Below, piece after piece: positions 34,912-43,521 of a stretch of DNA of 64,000 nucleotides. Source of the stretch: Gemmatimonadota bacterium. Lineage in GTDB: Bacteria > Gemmatimonadota > Gemmatimonadetes > Longimicrobiales > Gaopeijiaceae. The notes beneath the pieces were generated by a model. It had not been told where the DNA came from, did no database searches, and worked only from the letters and a program-made list of their open reading frames with translations. The position numbers and the translations under genes are program-made. Positions within the stretch are counted from its first letter, which is position 1; every line of letters begins with the position of its first letter. The DNA lies in contig JAPPGZ010000073.1 in NCBI GenBank assembly GCA_028874905.1, positions 1 through 64,000 on the forward strand, given 5' to 3'.

Positions 34912-36336
34912 TCAACTGAAGTCCGTCCCGAGGATCACGAAGTAGATGATCACTGCCACGGCGATCGGAGCCACCCAGCGGATGAAGAAGCGCCAGGCGC
35001 CGTAGTGGAACCAGCGCGGTTCGGTGCCGTCCATCAGCTCACTCATCGTGTCCTTGCGGGTCATGAACCAGCCGGCCGCCAGCGTGATGAAGAACCCGCC
35101 CGTCGGCAGCATCCAGTTGGAGACGAAGTGGTCGGCGGTGGCGAACCAGCCGACCTTGCCATCGAAAAGCTCCATTGTGGACAGGAAGCCTGCCGCGGGG
35201 ACCCCCAGAAGTCCCGGAATCGACAGGACGGCGAAGCTGGTGAACAGGAAAATCGCAGCCCCGGCACCGATGGTTGCCTTGTGACGGGCCAGGCCACGCT
35301 CGTCGATCAGGTAGGCGGACACGACTTCCAGCAGCGAGATCGTCGACGTCAGCGCGGCCAGGGCGACGAGTACGTAGAAGAGCGGTCCCAGGACGACGCC
35401 GAACGGCACCTCGGTGTAGAACAGTTCTGGCAGCGAGATGAAGAGCATCCCGACCGTGGAGCCGCCGACCTCGTCGCGCATCCCCGCTACCGAGAAGATG
35501 ACCGAGAACATGATCACTGTCGCGACAAGGGCGATCAGGGTGTCCAGCGCCACGATTGCCCCCGAGGCCTTCACGACGGAGTGCTTGCGGGAGATGTAGG
35601 AGCCGTAGGTGATCATGGCCCCCATGCCGAGCGACAGCGTGAAGAAGGAGTGACCGAGAGCCTCCAGAATCCCCTCCATCCCCAGTTCACTGAAGTTGGG
35701 GCGGAAAATGAAGCCCAACGCCTCGGCGGACCCGCTCATGCCAAGCGCACTGACGAGCATCAGCAGCAGGATGCCGAACAGGATCGGCAGGAAGATCCGG
35801 GCGATCTTTTCGATCCCCTTGCTCACGCCGAAATAGACCACGGCGATCGTCCCGAGGCTGAACCCCAGCGACAGCAACAACTGCAGGCCGGTGTTGAGCG
35901 CCTGCGTGTTGAAGAGGTCCCCCGCCGACATTCCTACAGGGTAGCCGCCGAAGGTCCAGCCGATCGACTGCGTGAAGTAGTAGAGCGACCACCCCGCGAT
36001 GACCGTGTAGTAGCTGAGCAGGATGAAGCCGGCCAGCACGCCCCATCCTCCCACCAGTCCCCCGAGTGCACGGCCACCGGGCCACTTGGACGCCACGGCG
36101 TCCTTCAGCGCTCCCACTGCGCTCTTCTGGCTGCGCCGCCCGATCAGCAGCTCAGCCATCATGATCGGCAGGCCGACCGCCGCGATGCAGATCAGGTAGA
36201 CGAGGACGAACGCTCCCCCTTCGTTCTCCCAGGTGATGAACGGGAACTTCCAGAGGTTGCCGAGGCCGATCGCGCTGCCGGTTGCGGCCAGCACGAGGCC
36301 GGTGTTGGAACTCCAATGGTCGCGGGGTTGGCTCAT
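34912..36336 (-). CDS. Sodium:solute symporter, neurotransmitter (SNF/LeuT) family
   Basis: A 474-residue inner-membrane symporter with 11-12 hydrophobic helices. The TM1 sodium and substrate motif is GSAIGLGNLWKFPFITWENEGGAFVLVYL, the hallmark of the NSS family. The likely substrate is an amino acid or related amine, but the sequence does not fix it. The start at 36336 (MSQPRDHW) is chosen because the longer frame adds only Pro/Arg-rich residues. It ends 13 bases from the aconitase start. Confidence 0.9.
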   Translation of the reverse strand: MSQPRDHWSSNTGLVLAATGSAIGLGNLWKFPFITWENEGGAFVLVYLICIAAVGLPIMMAELLIGRRSQKSAVGALKDAVASKWPGGRALGGLVGGWGVLAGFILLSYYTVIAGWSLYYFTQSIGWTFGGYPVGMSAGDLFNTQALNTGLQLLLSLGFSLGTIAVVYFGVSKGIEKIARIFLPILFGILLLMLVSALGMSGSAEALGFIFRPNFSELGMEGILEALGHSFFTLSLGMGAMITYGSYISRKHSVVKASGAIVALDTLIALVATVIMFSVIFSVAGMRDEVGGSTVGMLFISLPELFYTEVPFGVVLGPLFYVLVALAALTSTISLLEVVSAYLIDERGLARHKATIGAGAAIFLFTSFAVLSIPGLLGVPAAGFLSTMELFDGKVGWFATADHFVSNWMLPTGGFFITLAAGWFMTRKDTMSELMDGTEPRWFHYGAWRFFIRWVAPIAVAVIIYFVILGTDFS

Positions 36337-36686
36337 GAGGGGCTTCCGGTTGCGAGGTGGGCGGGGCATTCGAGAGTCAGGGAGCACCTGGGGGGTCCCG
36401 CGCAGCACTTGACGCGCAGCGAGATCCGATTCTCTAATCCTACCCTGTGCTTCGGCGGGCCACCAGCCGAGCGGACACCGCCTGGCACGAGTTCGGGGCC
36501 GGAGACCCGGCCAACCGTGCGGTCACCGTTGGCGTGAGGCTGCAGAAGTAGACAAGGGCGCACGTCGGCCCGGAGTCCACGAGGCTGGCTGGCGTGGTAC
36601 CTTTCAGGTCCGCACGGACCGGCCAGGTGTCGCCCGCGGCGAGCCGGCTGACCCAACATCCGAAACCTCCTTCGGGAAGGCGCGAC
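36337..36686. other. Long intergenic leader, no gene seen
   Basis: A 350-base gap between the minus-strand symporter and the plus-strand BMP lipoprotein. It holds a candidate promoter at 36409-36438. The rest (about 240 bases up to the TTG start) is GC-rich with a small CCTTC-GG-GAAGG hairpin just before the gene. I recognise no known riboswitch. Confidence 0.5.
36409..36438 (+). promoter_or_regulatory. Candidate sigma-70 promoter of the BMP importer operon
   Basis: TTGACG at 36409-36414 and TCTAAT at 36433-36438, with an 18-base spacer. It would give a leader of about 240 bases before the lipoprotein gene. Confidence 0.45.
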
Positions 36687-37751
36687 TTGAACCGCCATTT
36701 GCGTCATACGACGGCCCTCTCGCTACTGGCCATCCTTGCCTGCAATCCCGCCCCCGATCCGGCAGGCGAGCAAGCCACCCCTTCTGTCGCCCTCCTCACC
36801 TCCGGCCCCGTCAGCGACGCCGGCTGGCACGCGGGCGCCTACGAGGGCCTGCAACTGATCGGCGACTCGCTGGGGGTTCGCATCTCCCACCAGCAAACGC
36901 GGACCCCGGCCGAGTTCGACGAGGCCTTTATCTCGTACGCAGAGGCCGGCTACGGCCTGATCTTCGGGCACGGATTCGAGTACCAGGACGCCGCCAGCCG
37001 TGCCGCTGCGCAGTATCCGGACGTCACGTTTGTCATCTCGTCGGGATCGCGCCCGTCGGCCAACGTGGTGCCGCTGATCTTTCATCTCAACGAGGCGACC
37101 TACCTGGCGGGGATGGCCGCGGCCGCGGTGAGCCAAAGCGGAGTGCTCGGCATGGTGGGCGGCGTCGAGATCCCTTCGGCCAAGGGCACTTTCGTCGCGT
37201 TCGAGGCCGGAGTACGGGCAGTGAACCCGGACGCGACGGTGTTCGAGACCTTCATCGGCAACTGGGACGACGTGTCCGCGGCCAAGGAGGCGGCGGCCGC
37301 CCAGCTGAGGCAGGGAGCGGACGTTCTGATCCACAACGTTGACGCGGCCAGCTTCGGCTTCTTCCAGGCGGTGCGCGAGGCCCGCGAGGGCGGACGCGAA
37401 GCGTGGGCGTTCGGGATGAACCGCAACCAGAACGACGTGGCGCCCGACGTGATCGTGGGGAGCGCGGTGATCGACATTCCGGCCATGTTCCTGCGGACCG
37501 CGACGGCGTGGCAGGCGGGGACCCTGTCCGGCGAGGTTTTGTACTCGGGGATCGCTGCGGGCGCGGTGGACTTCGTGCCCAATCCGGTTCAGGAGGGGGT
37601 GATCCCGGATGATGTGCTCGCCGCCATCGACAGGGCCCGGGACGAGATCGTAGCGGGGACGCTGGACGTGCCGCGGATCGAGTTCGTGGAAGGGGCGGCG
37701 GGGGGCGACGCGGAGGACGCCGATGCCCAGGGAGCCCCGCCCCGGCCGTAG
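36687..37751 (+). CDS. BMP-family (Bmp/Med) substrate-binding lipoprotein
   Basis: A 354-residue binding protein. A short signal with lipobox LAILAC is followed by the BMP fold: VALLTSGPVSDAGWHAGAYEGLQ, YGLIFGHGFEYQDA, FHLNEATYLAGMAAAAVSQSG. BMP proteins bind nucleosides or related compounds. The TTG start at 36687 is chosen because it begins the lipoprotein signal; the upstream frame has no membrane signal. First gene of a four-gene importer. Confidence 0.85.
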   Translation: MNRHLRHTTALSLLAILACNPAPDPAGEQATPSVALLTSGPVSDAGWHAGAYEGLQLIGDSLGVRISHQQTRTPAEFDEAFISYAEAGYGLIFGHGFEYQDAASRAAAQYPDVTFVISSGSRPSANVVPLIFHLNEATYLAGMAAAAVSQSGVLGMVGGVEIPSAKGTFVAFEAGVRAVNPDATVFETFIGNWDDVSAAKEAAAAQLRQGADVLIHNVDAASFGFFQAVREAREGGREAWAFGMNRNQNDVAPDVIVGSAVIDIPAMFLRTATAWQAGTLSGEVLYSGIAAGAVDFVPNPVQEGVIPDDVLAAIDRARDEIVAGTLDVPRIEFVEGAAGGDAEDADAQGAPPRP

Positions 37752-37773
37752 CCCCGGGGGAAAGGCGCCGCTT

Positions 37774-39279
37774 GTGACAGCCGCCGCGCGACTCGACAGC
37801 ATCACGAGGCGGTTCGGCGCCGTGACGGCCCTGGACGCGGTCGACTTCGAGCTCGTGCCGGGTGAGATCCATGGGCTGCTCGGTGAGAACGGGGCCGGGA
37901 AGACGACGCTGGCGAACATCCTCGGCGGGCTTCTGGTCGCGGACGCGGGCGTCATCGAGATCGGGGGGCGATCGGTTGAGTTGCGGAGCGCCCGCGACGC
38001 CCGGGCTCTCGGCGTGGCCATGGTGCATCAGCACTTCTCGCTGGTGCCCCGGTTCACAGGGTTCGAGAACGTCGCGCTGTTCAACGGGGAGGCGTGGGCA
38101 CGGCGGGGCGTGATTGCGCCGGGCTACCGCAGGCAGGTGGAGGTGCGTGCCCGCGAGCTGAAGCTGGACGTGGAGCTGGACGCGCCGGTGGCTGCGCTGG
38201 GCGTCGGCGAGCGCCAGCGGATAGAGATTCTAAAGGCGCTGATGAGCGACACGCGCGTGCTCCTGCTCGACGAGCCCACCGCCGTGCTGGCCCCGCAGGA
38301 GGTGGAGGGGCTCTTCGCTGTGCTCCGCGAGGTGGCGGGCGCCGGGACGGCGATCGTGCTGGTCGCGCACAAGCTGGACGAGGTGCTGGCGGTGGCCGAC
38401 CGGGTCACTGTGCTCAGGCGGGGACGGCGGGTGCTTACCGAGGAGGCCACGAAGTTGTCGGCCCGCGAGCTGGCGGAGGCCATGGTGGGGAGGGCCCTCG
38501 CGGCCGAGCAACCCGCGGAAGGGGAAGGTGGGCGGACGGGACAGCCCAAGCCGGATTTCGCCCCCGTGGCGTTTCTCGAGGACGTGACGGTAGGCACCGG
38601 CGACGCACCCTCGCTCCGCGATGTCTGTCTGACCGTGCACCGAGGCGAGGTCCTCGGCATCGCCGGGGTCGACGGGAACGGACAGCGCATGCTCGCCGCG
38701 GTCCTCGCAGGCGTCGTCGCGCCTGAGCGGGGCCGGGCGAGGCTTCCGGACGAGGTCGGCTGGATCCCGCAGGACCGGGGCGAGGAAGGGCTTGTGAGGG
38801 ATTTCACAATCGCTGAGAACGTGGCTCTCGCCCTCCATGGAAAGCGTGCGTACCGGCGGGGCCCGTGGCTGGACTGGCCCCGAATCGGCGAGACCTCGGC
38901 CACCCTGGTAAACGAGCTGAATGTGCTTGTCGGGTCGCCGGAGGCCAGCGCCGACACGCTATCCGGCGGCAATCAGCAGAAGGTCGTCACGGGCCGGGAA
39001 TTCCTGAGGGCTGGTCAACTCCTGGTGGCCGAGTCGCCCACGCGCGGCCTGGACGTGAGGGCGACAAGGGCGGTGCGGGACCGGATCGTCCGGCTTGCGC
39101 GCGCGGCGAGCCGCCCGCCCGGAGTCGTCCTGATCTCGGCCGACCTCGACGAGGTCCTGGAACTCGCGGACCGGATCGCGGTCATGGTCCGAGGCCGTCT
39201 GATTCCGGTGGGGCCGAAGGACCAAAACGCCGCTGCAATCGGGGCGCTGATGCTGAGCGCGGGGAGCAGCACCCCGTGA
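37774..39279 (+). CDS. Nucleoside-type ABC transporter ATPase, two ABC domains
   Basis: A 501-residue double ATPase of the RbsA/YufO class. The N-terminal domain has GENGAGKTT and LGVGERQRIEILKAL, and the C-terminal half has LSGGNQQKVVTGREF with the Walker A position GVDGNGQRM altered, as is usual for the second domain of this class. GTG at 37774 is the likely start; an ATG at 37723 would overlap the previous gene. It powers the two permeases that follow. Confidence 0.87.
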   Translation: MTAAARLDSITRRFGAVTALDAVDFELVPGEIHGLLGENGAGKTTLANILGGLLVADAGVIEIGGRSVELRSARDARALGVAMVHQHFSLVPRFTGFENVALFNGEAWARRGVIAPGYRRQVEVRARELKLDVELDAPVAALGVGERQRIEILKALMSDTRVLLLDEPTAVLAPQEVEGLFAVLREVAGAGTAIVLVAHKLDEVLAVADRVTVLRRGRRVLTEEATKLSARELAEAMVGRALAAEQPAEGEGGRTGQPKPDFAPVAFLEDVTVGTGDAPSLRDVCLTVHRGEVLGIAGVDGNGQRMLAAVLAGVVAPERGRARLPDEVGWIPQDRGEEGLVRDFTIAENVALALHGKRAYRRGPWLDWPRIGETSATLVNELNVLVGSPEASADTLSGGNQQKVVTGREFLRAGQLLVAESPTRGLDVRATRAVRDRIVRLARAASRPPGVVLISADLDEVLELADRIAVMVRGRLIPVGPKDQNAAAIGALMLSAGSSTP

Positions 39280-40409
39280 CCCCCCGCCCCCTCGCCCTCG
39301 CCCGGCTTCGACCCGAGCTCATGGCCACCATCACGGCCGCGGCCGCCGTCCTCGCCACCCTGGCCGTCGCGGCGGCGCTCCTCGCACTCGGCGGCCACTC
39401 GCCCGGCGACGCCTTCGCCGCCCTCGCACGGGGCGCTTTCGGCACCTGGGACCGCTTCGTCTCATTCACGCTGGTGCGGGCCACGCCCCTGCTACTCACC
39501 GGCCTGGCCGTCGCGTTCGCCTTCCGCGCCCGCGTCTGGAACATCGGCGCCGAGGGACAGCTGCACGCGGGCGCGCTTGCCGGCGTCGCCGTCGCGCTCG
39601 CGCTCCCTGGCGCGGGCGCGCTCCTCGTCCTGCCCGTCACCCTCCTCGCGGCCGCGGCCGCCGGCGCGCTGTGGGCATCCGTCCCGGCGGCGATGAAGAC
39701 CGGGATGGGGGTGGGCGAGGTGATCACGACCCTGCTCATGAACTTCGTGGCCCTGTTCCTCGCCCAGTTCCTCGTTCAGGGACCGTTGCGCGAAGCACGG
39801 GGAGTGTTCAACCAGACCGACGAGATACCCGCGGCCGCCCACCTGCCGGCCCTGCTACCCGACACGCGGCTGCACCTGGGCTTCCTGCTCGGCGTTATGA
39901 TCGCCGTGGGCCTCTGGCTGTATCTGGCCCGCACGCCCGGTGGCTTCCGGCTTCGCGCGGCCGGCGCCTCGGCGAGGGCCGCCGAGGTGAGCGGACGGTT
40001 CAGCGTGACCCCGGTGATCTGGCTGTCGTTCCTGGTCTCGGGCGCGATCGCCGGGCTGGCCGGGTGGATCCAGATCGCGGGCGTGACGCACCGAATGTAC
40101 GAGGGGCTCTCACCGGGCTGGGGCTACACGGCGATTGCGGTGGCGCTCCTTGCGCGGCTTCACCCGCTTGCGGTCGTGGTCACGGCGATTGTCTTCGGGG
40201 CACTGAGCGCGGGTGGTGGAGCCATGCAGCGTGAGGCGGGCGTGCCGGAAGTGTGGGTCCGCGGGATCGAGGCGCTGGTCATTCTCGCCGTGCTCACCGC
40301 CGATCGAATCGTCCAGGGGATGGCGCGGAGGGCGGCCCACGGCGGAGCGCCGCGTCGCCAGCGGAGCGGCGAGGCGGGGACTGCCCCGGGGGGCGCCGGC
40401 GTCCAGTGA
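39276..40409 (+). CDS. BMP-type ABC transporter permease 1
   Basis: A 377-residue permease of the BPD_transp_2 family with repeated hydrophobic helices and the diagnostic block FRARVWNIGAEGQLHAGALAG. The GTG overlaps the ATPase stop and the end overlaps the next permease (GTGA both times). It pairs with the next gene as in nucleoside importers (YufP/YufQ). Confidence 0.87.
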   Translation: MTPRPLALARLRPELMATITAAAAVLATLAVAAALLALGGHSPGDAFAALARGAFGTWDRFVSFTLVRATPLLLTGLAVAFAFRARVWNIGAEGQLHAGALAGVAVALALPGAGALLVLPVTLLAAAAAGALWASVPAAMKTGMGVGEVITTLLMNFVALFLAQFLVQGPLREARGVFNQTDEIPAAAHLPALLPDTRLHLGFLLGVMIAVGLWLYLARTPGGFRLRAAGASARAAEVSGRFSVTPVIWLSFLVSGAIAGLAGWIQIAGVTHRMYEGLSPGWGYTAIAVALLARLHPLAVVVTAIVFGALSAGGGAMQREAGVPEVWVRGIEALVILAVLTADRIVQGMARRAAHGGAPRRQRSGEAGTAPGGAGVQ

Positions 40410-41326
40410 CTGACCTCGCCGCCCTCTCATCCTTCCTCGTTGCTGCCGTGGGACTTGCGGTGCCGCTCGCGCTGGCGGCTCTCGGTGAAACGGTGTCGGA
40501 ACGATCCGGGGTGATCAACATCGGGCTGGAGGGATCGGTGATCTGGGGCGCGCTCGGCGGGGCGCTCGGGGCGTTGGCGATGGGGCCCTATGCGGGACTA
40601 GCGGCGGGCGCGGTTGCGGGCGGACTGGCGGCGCTGGCGTTCGCCGCCTTCGCGGTGCGGCTGGGCACGGACCAGATCATCACCGGGACGGCGGTCACCA
40701 TCGGCAGCCTGGGCTTCACGGGTGCGGTGTTCCAAAGCCGTTTCGGCGCGACCGGGCTGGCGCTGGAGCTGCAGACCGTGCCGGCGTGGGAGGTGCCGCT
40801 GCTGTCGCGGATTCCGGTGCTCGGCCCTGCGTTCTTCGAGCAGGCTGTAACGGCGTATCTGGCCTACGCGATGGTGCCGCTGCTGGGATGGTTCCTCTTT
40901 CGCACTCGCTGGGGTCTGGCGCTGCGGGCGGCCGGGGAATCGCCGGAGGCCGCGCACGCGGCGGGCGTTCCGGTGGTGGGCACCCGGATGCTGGCGGCGG
41001 TGCTCGGCGGGGCCATGGCCGGGCTGGCGGGCGCGCACCTGAGCCTCGTACACACGGGGACCTTCGCGGAGAACATGTCCGCCGGGAAGGGCTTCATCGC
41101 CATCGCGGTCGTGGTGCTGGGGCGGTGGAGACCCTGGGGAGTCTTCGCGGCGGCCCTGTTCTTCGGCGGGGCGGAGGCGCTGCAGTTCACGCTTCAGGCC
41201 CTCGACGCAGATCTGCCGTACCCCCTCTTCCTGGCATTGCCCTATGTTTTGAGCCTGGCGGCCCTGGCCGGATGGTTCGGCAGGTCTCGAGCCCCGGAGG
41301 GACTCGCGCTGCCCTGGCCACGCTGA
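40406..41326 (+). CDS. BMP-type ABC transporter permease 2
   Basis: A 306-residue permease with ETVSERSGVINIGLEGSVIWGALGG, the second-permease signature of the same family, then helices ending at ALPYVLSLAALAGWFG. The GTG overlaps permease 1. The four-gene operon (binding protein, ATPase, two permeases) is complete, so a purine or nucleoside importer is the best inference. Confidence 0.87.
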   Translation: MTDLAALSSFLVAAVGLAVPLALAALGETVSERSGVINIGLEGSVIWGALGGALGALAMGPYAGLAAGAVAGGLAALAFAAFAVRLGTDQIITGTAVTIGSLGFTGAVFQSRFGATGLALELQTVPAWEVPLLSRIPVLGPAFFEQAVTAYLAYAMVPLLGWFLFRTRWGLALRAAGESPEAAHAAGVPVVGTRMLAAVLGGAMAGLAGAHLSLVHTGTFAENMSAGKGFIAIAVVVLGRWRPWGVFAAALFFGGAEALQFTLQALDADLPYPLFLALPYVLSLAALAGWFGRSRAPEGLALPWPR

Positions 41327-41392
41327 GGCGCGGGACTCGCGCTGTCCCACGCCGAAGCGGGTCGCTCTACGCGAAAATGGAAACCGCAGTGT

Positions 41393-41419
41393 ACCAAAAA
41401 TGTCATCTATAGTATACAT
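41393..41419 (+). promoter_or_regulatory. Shared regulatory element, copy C
   Basis: ACCAAAAA followed, after one base, by GTCATCTATAGTATAC (41402-41417) and AT. It matches 101-126 upstream of the molybdate regulator, with one extra base here, and the 16-mer differs from the reverse complement of 19540-19555 at only 2 positions. It overlaps the annotated start of the barrel gene. Confidence 0.5.
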
Positions 41420-42221
41420 CTGGCTTCGGCGTGGGCGCACCTTGCTGGTTCTGGCCGGCCTGTCGGTGCTTGCGTTGCCGGCGGGACCCGCCAAGGCCCA
41501 GTCGCTCGTCGCGGACCGTCCCGACTTCACGGAGGCGACCAGCACCGTGGGACTCGGCGTATTCCAGCTCGAACTCGGCTATACGCTTGGATCAGACACC
41601 GACGGCGGAACCACTACCCGGGTCCACTCCTACGGCGAACCCCTGCTTCGGGTGGGGGTGTTCGTCGAGCGGCTGGAGCTGCGGGTCGGGACCAGTGTGA
41701 CGACGGAGGTTGTCGACGCGTCCGCCACCGGCGTTGCCACCTCCGGGCTGGAGGACCTCTATGTGGGCGCCAAGATCGCGCTCTCGGGGCAGCGCGGCGT
41801 CCTCCCAGCCACCGCGATCCTGCCGCAGGTGACGGTCGCCACGGGCAGTTCCGCGTTTTCGGCCGGCCGGACGCTTCCGGGCATCAACATTCTGTACAGT
41901 TGGGAGCTGAGCGAGACGTTGTCGTTGGCCGGCAGCACGCAGGTGAACGCCGCCGTCGGGGACATGGACGAGGACTACAGAGAGTGGGCTCAGTCGCTGT
42001 CGTGGGGCATCGCGACGGGGCAGCGCAGCGGGATCTACGCCGAGTGGTACGCCTTCCTCCCGACGGGGCTGGACGGCGGGGAAACGCAGCACTACGTGAA
42101 CAGCGGGCTGACCTGGCTGGCGAATGACGACCTCCAGTGGGACTTCCGCTTCGGGATGGGCCTGAACGCCGCGGCCGAGGACATGTACGTGGGCGCCGGG
42201 GTGGTGATGCGGGTGCGTTGA
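41400..42221 (+). CDS. Putative outer-membrane transporter of the phenol-degradation meta-pathway family
   Basis: A 273-residue protein with a signal peptide ending near AGPAKAQ, then a barrel-like sequence (SLVADRPDFTEATSTVGLGVFQLELGYTLG... to VGAGVVMRVR) similar to MetA-pathway (PF13557) proteins. The start is doubtful: ATG 41400 lies inside a promoter-like element (41393-41417) that also occurs at 101-124, and an alternative TTG at 41442 would give a signal without positive residues. Cargo unknown. Confidence 0.7.
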   Translation: MSSIVYIWLRRGRTLLVLAGLSVLALPAGPAKAQSLVADRPDFTEATSTVGLGVFQLELGYTLGSDTDGGTTTRVHSYGEPLLRVGVFVERLELRVGTSVTTEVVDASATGVATSGLEDLYVGAKIALSGQRGVLPATAILPQVTVATGSSAFSAGRTLPGINILYSWELSETLSLAGSTQVNAAVGDMDEDYREWAQSLSWGIATGQRSGIYAEWYAFLPTGLDGGETQHYVNSGLTWLANDDLQWDFRFGMGLNAAAEDMYVGAGVVMRVR

Positions 42222-42226
42222 CTGAG

Positions 42227-42244
42227 GTAGCTACATGTAGCTAC
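42227..42244. promoter_or_regulatory. Perfect 18-bp palindrome, probable TA operator
   Basis: GTAGCTACATGTAGCTAC is a perfect palindrome ending 10 bases before the antitoxin ATG at 42255. Such sites are bound by the antitoxin in related systems. Its sequence differs from the palindromes of the other TA pair. Confidence 0.6.
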
Positions 42245-42254
42245 ATTGTCGCTC

Positions 42255-42548
42255 ATGAGATCCATCGGAATCAGGGCGTTGAACAGCAGGCTCAGCGAGT
42301 ATGTGCGCCTGGCAGCTGGCGGCGAGACCGTTCTGGTCACGGACCGCGGGCGCGTCGTAGCCGAAATCGGCCCTCCTCGAGAAACGAGGAGTCCCATTCT
42401 GGCAGACGCCATGCTTGCCGACGCGGTGCGGAAGGGTTGGTTGACGCCCGCACTCTCTCCGGGATCCGAGCCCCCCCGCGGCGGACCTCCGGAGCTCGCG
42501 CTATCGGCGTTGCTGGGTGAACTGGGGGCCGACAGAAGCGACCGGTGA
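42255..42548 (+). CDS. vapB: Phd/YefM-type antitoxin (VapB-like)
   Basis: A 97-residue antitoxin. RSIGIRALNSRLSEYVRLAAGGETVLVTDRGRVVAEIGP is the Phd/YefM N-terminal pattern, and the C-terminal 40 residues are variable. ATG at 42255 is preferred over TTG at 42246 because the fold begins there. The palindrome lies just upstream and the stop overlaps the toxin GTG (GTGA). Confidence 0.85.
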   Translation: MRSIGIRALNSRLSEYVRLAAGGETVLVTDRGRVVAEIGPPRETRSPILADAMLADAVRKGWLTPALSPGSEPPRGGPPELALSALLGELGADRSDR

Positions 42549-42934
42549 TCTACGTCGACACCTCGGTCGCCCTGGCCCACCTGTTCGCGGAAGACCGGCG
42601 ACCCCCGGCTTCGTTCTGGACCGAAACCCTTGTTTCGAGCCGCCTGCTCGAGTACGAGATGTGGACACGCCTGCACGCCCGAGAGGCGACGGCGGCACGC
42701 GCCGAGGCCGCGCAGCAGGTGATCGCTCGCATCTCGTTGCTGGAGCTCGCTCCCCTCGTGTTGGCCCGCGCCCTCGACCCGTTCCCGGTACCGGTACGCA
42801 CGCTCGACGCGCTGCACCTCGCGTCATGCCAGTTTCTCCGGGGCCGGGGCCAGCACGTCGAACTCGCCAGCTACGATGATCGAATGGCCAACGCCGGTCG
42901 CGCCCTCGGCATCCCGCTGCGGGATTTGCATTGA
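42545..42934 (+). CDS. vapC: PIN-domain toxin (VapC-like)
   Basis: A 129-residue toxin with catalytic acidic residues in IYVDTSVAL, SRLLEYEMW, RTLDALHLA and ASYDDRM. The GTG start overlaps the antitoxin stop, so toxin and antitoxin are translationally coupled. It is an intact pair, unlike the truncated PIN frame at 31069. Confidence 0.88.
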   Translation: MIYVDTSVALAHLFAEDRRPPASFWTETLVSSRLLEYEMWTRLHAREATAARAEAAQQVIARISLLELAPLVLARALDPFPVPVRTLDALHLASCQFLRGRGQHVELASYDDRMANAGRALGIPLRDLH

Positions 42935-42962
42935 CCTCGCCGACGCGACGGCAAGGTGGCCC

Positions 42963-43499
42963 CTAGCGCCGGATCGCGGCGCGCGCGTGCCGTATGCGCA
43001 CCTTCACCGCGGCAGTTTCGGTCTTCTCCGCCCGGCTGAACAGGCCCTCGACCTCGTCCCGCAACGCCGGGTTTCGCGCCGCCAGGAGCCCCAAACCGTT
43101 GTATGCCCACGCCCGTACGAAAACGCGGTCGGACTCGACCAAGCGCAGCAGTGCGCGGTGGAGCGCCGCTTCGTCGCCGGCGCCAAGGTCGGCGGGAAGG
43201 TCCATGTGCGGCAGGGTCTGAAGCAGGTGAAGGAGGGCGTCCGGCGCCAAAGGGCGACGCAATAGCCGCAGCAGCGCCACGGCCTCGTCATCGCGCGGCG
43301 CCAAATGCCGCTCGGCAAGGTACTTGAGCACCCATGTCGCGCCCGTCTGGAGAGCCGTCTCGTCCGAAGCGGCGAGCGCGACCAGCTCGCCGACGGCATC
43401 CTCCCCGCGATCCGGGCGCTGCGAGAGCGCGTCGGCCACTGTGCGGAACGGCGCGACGCGCTTCCCGTCGTAGCTGCGCAACGTGGCGGCGATATCCAT
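42963..43499 (-). CDS. HEAT-repeat-like helical protein
   Basis: A 178-residue protein composed of paired helices (ALVALAASDETALQTGATWVLKYLAERHL, ALHRALLRLVESDRVFVRAWAYNGLGLL) that resemble HEAT or Armadillo repeats. No membrane segment or enzyme motif. Such proteins usually bind other proteins. Its start is close to, and divergent from, the PIG-L gene. Function not recognised. Confidence 0.65.
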   Translation of the reverse strand: MDIAATLRSYDGKRVAPFRTVADALSQRPDRGEDAVGELVALAASDETALQTGATWVLKYLAERHLAPRDDEAVALLRLLRRPLAPDALLHLLQTLPHMDLPADLGAGDEAALHRALLRLVESDRVFVRAWAYNGLGLLAARNPALRDEVEGLFSRAEKTETAAVKVRIRHARAAIRR

Positions 43500-43521
43500 G
43501 GCGGATAGTTACCTTCCCGGG

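Noticed and set aside
36439-36686. Leader of the BMP importer as a purine or guanidine riboswitch
   Set aside because: No known consensus core could be matched; only a small hairpin is visible.
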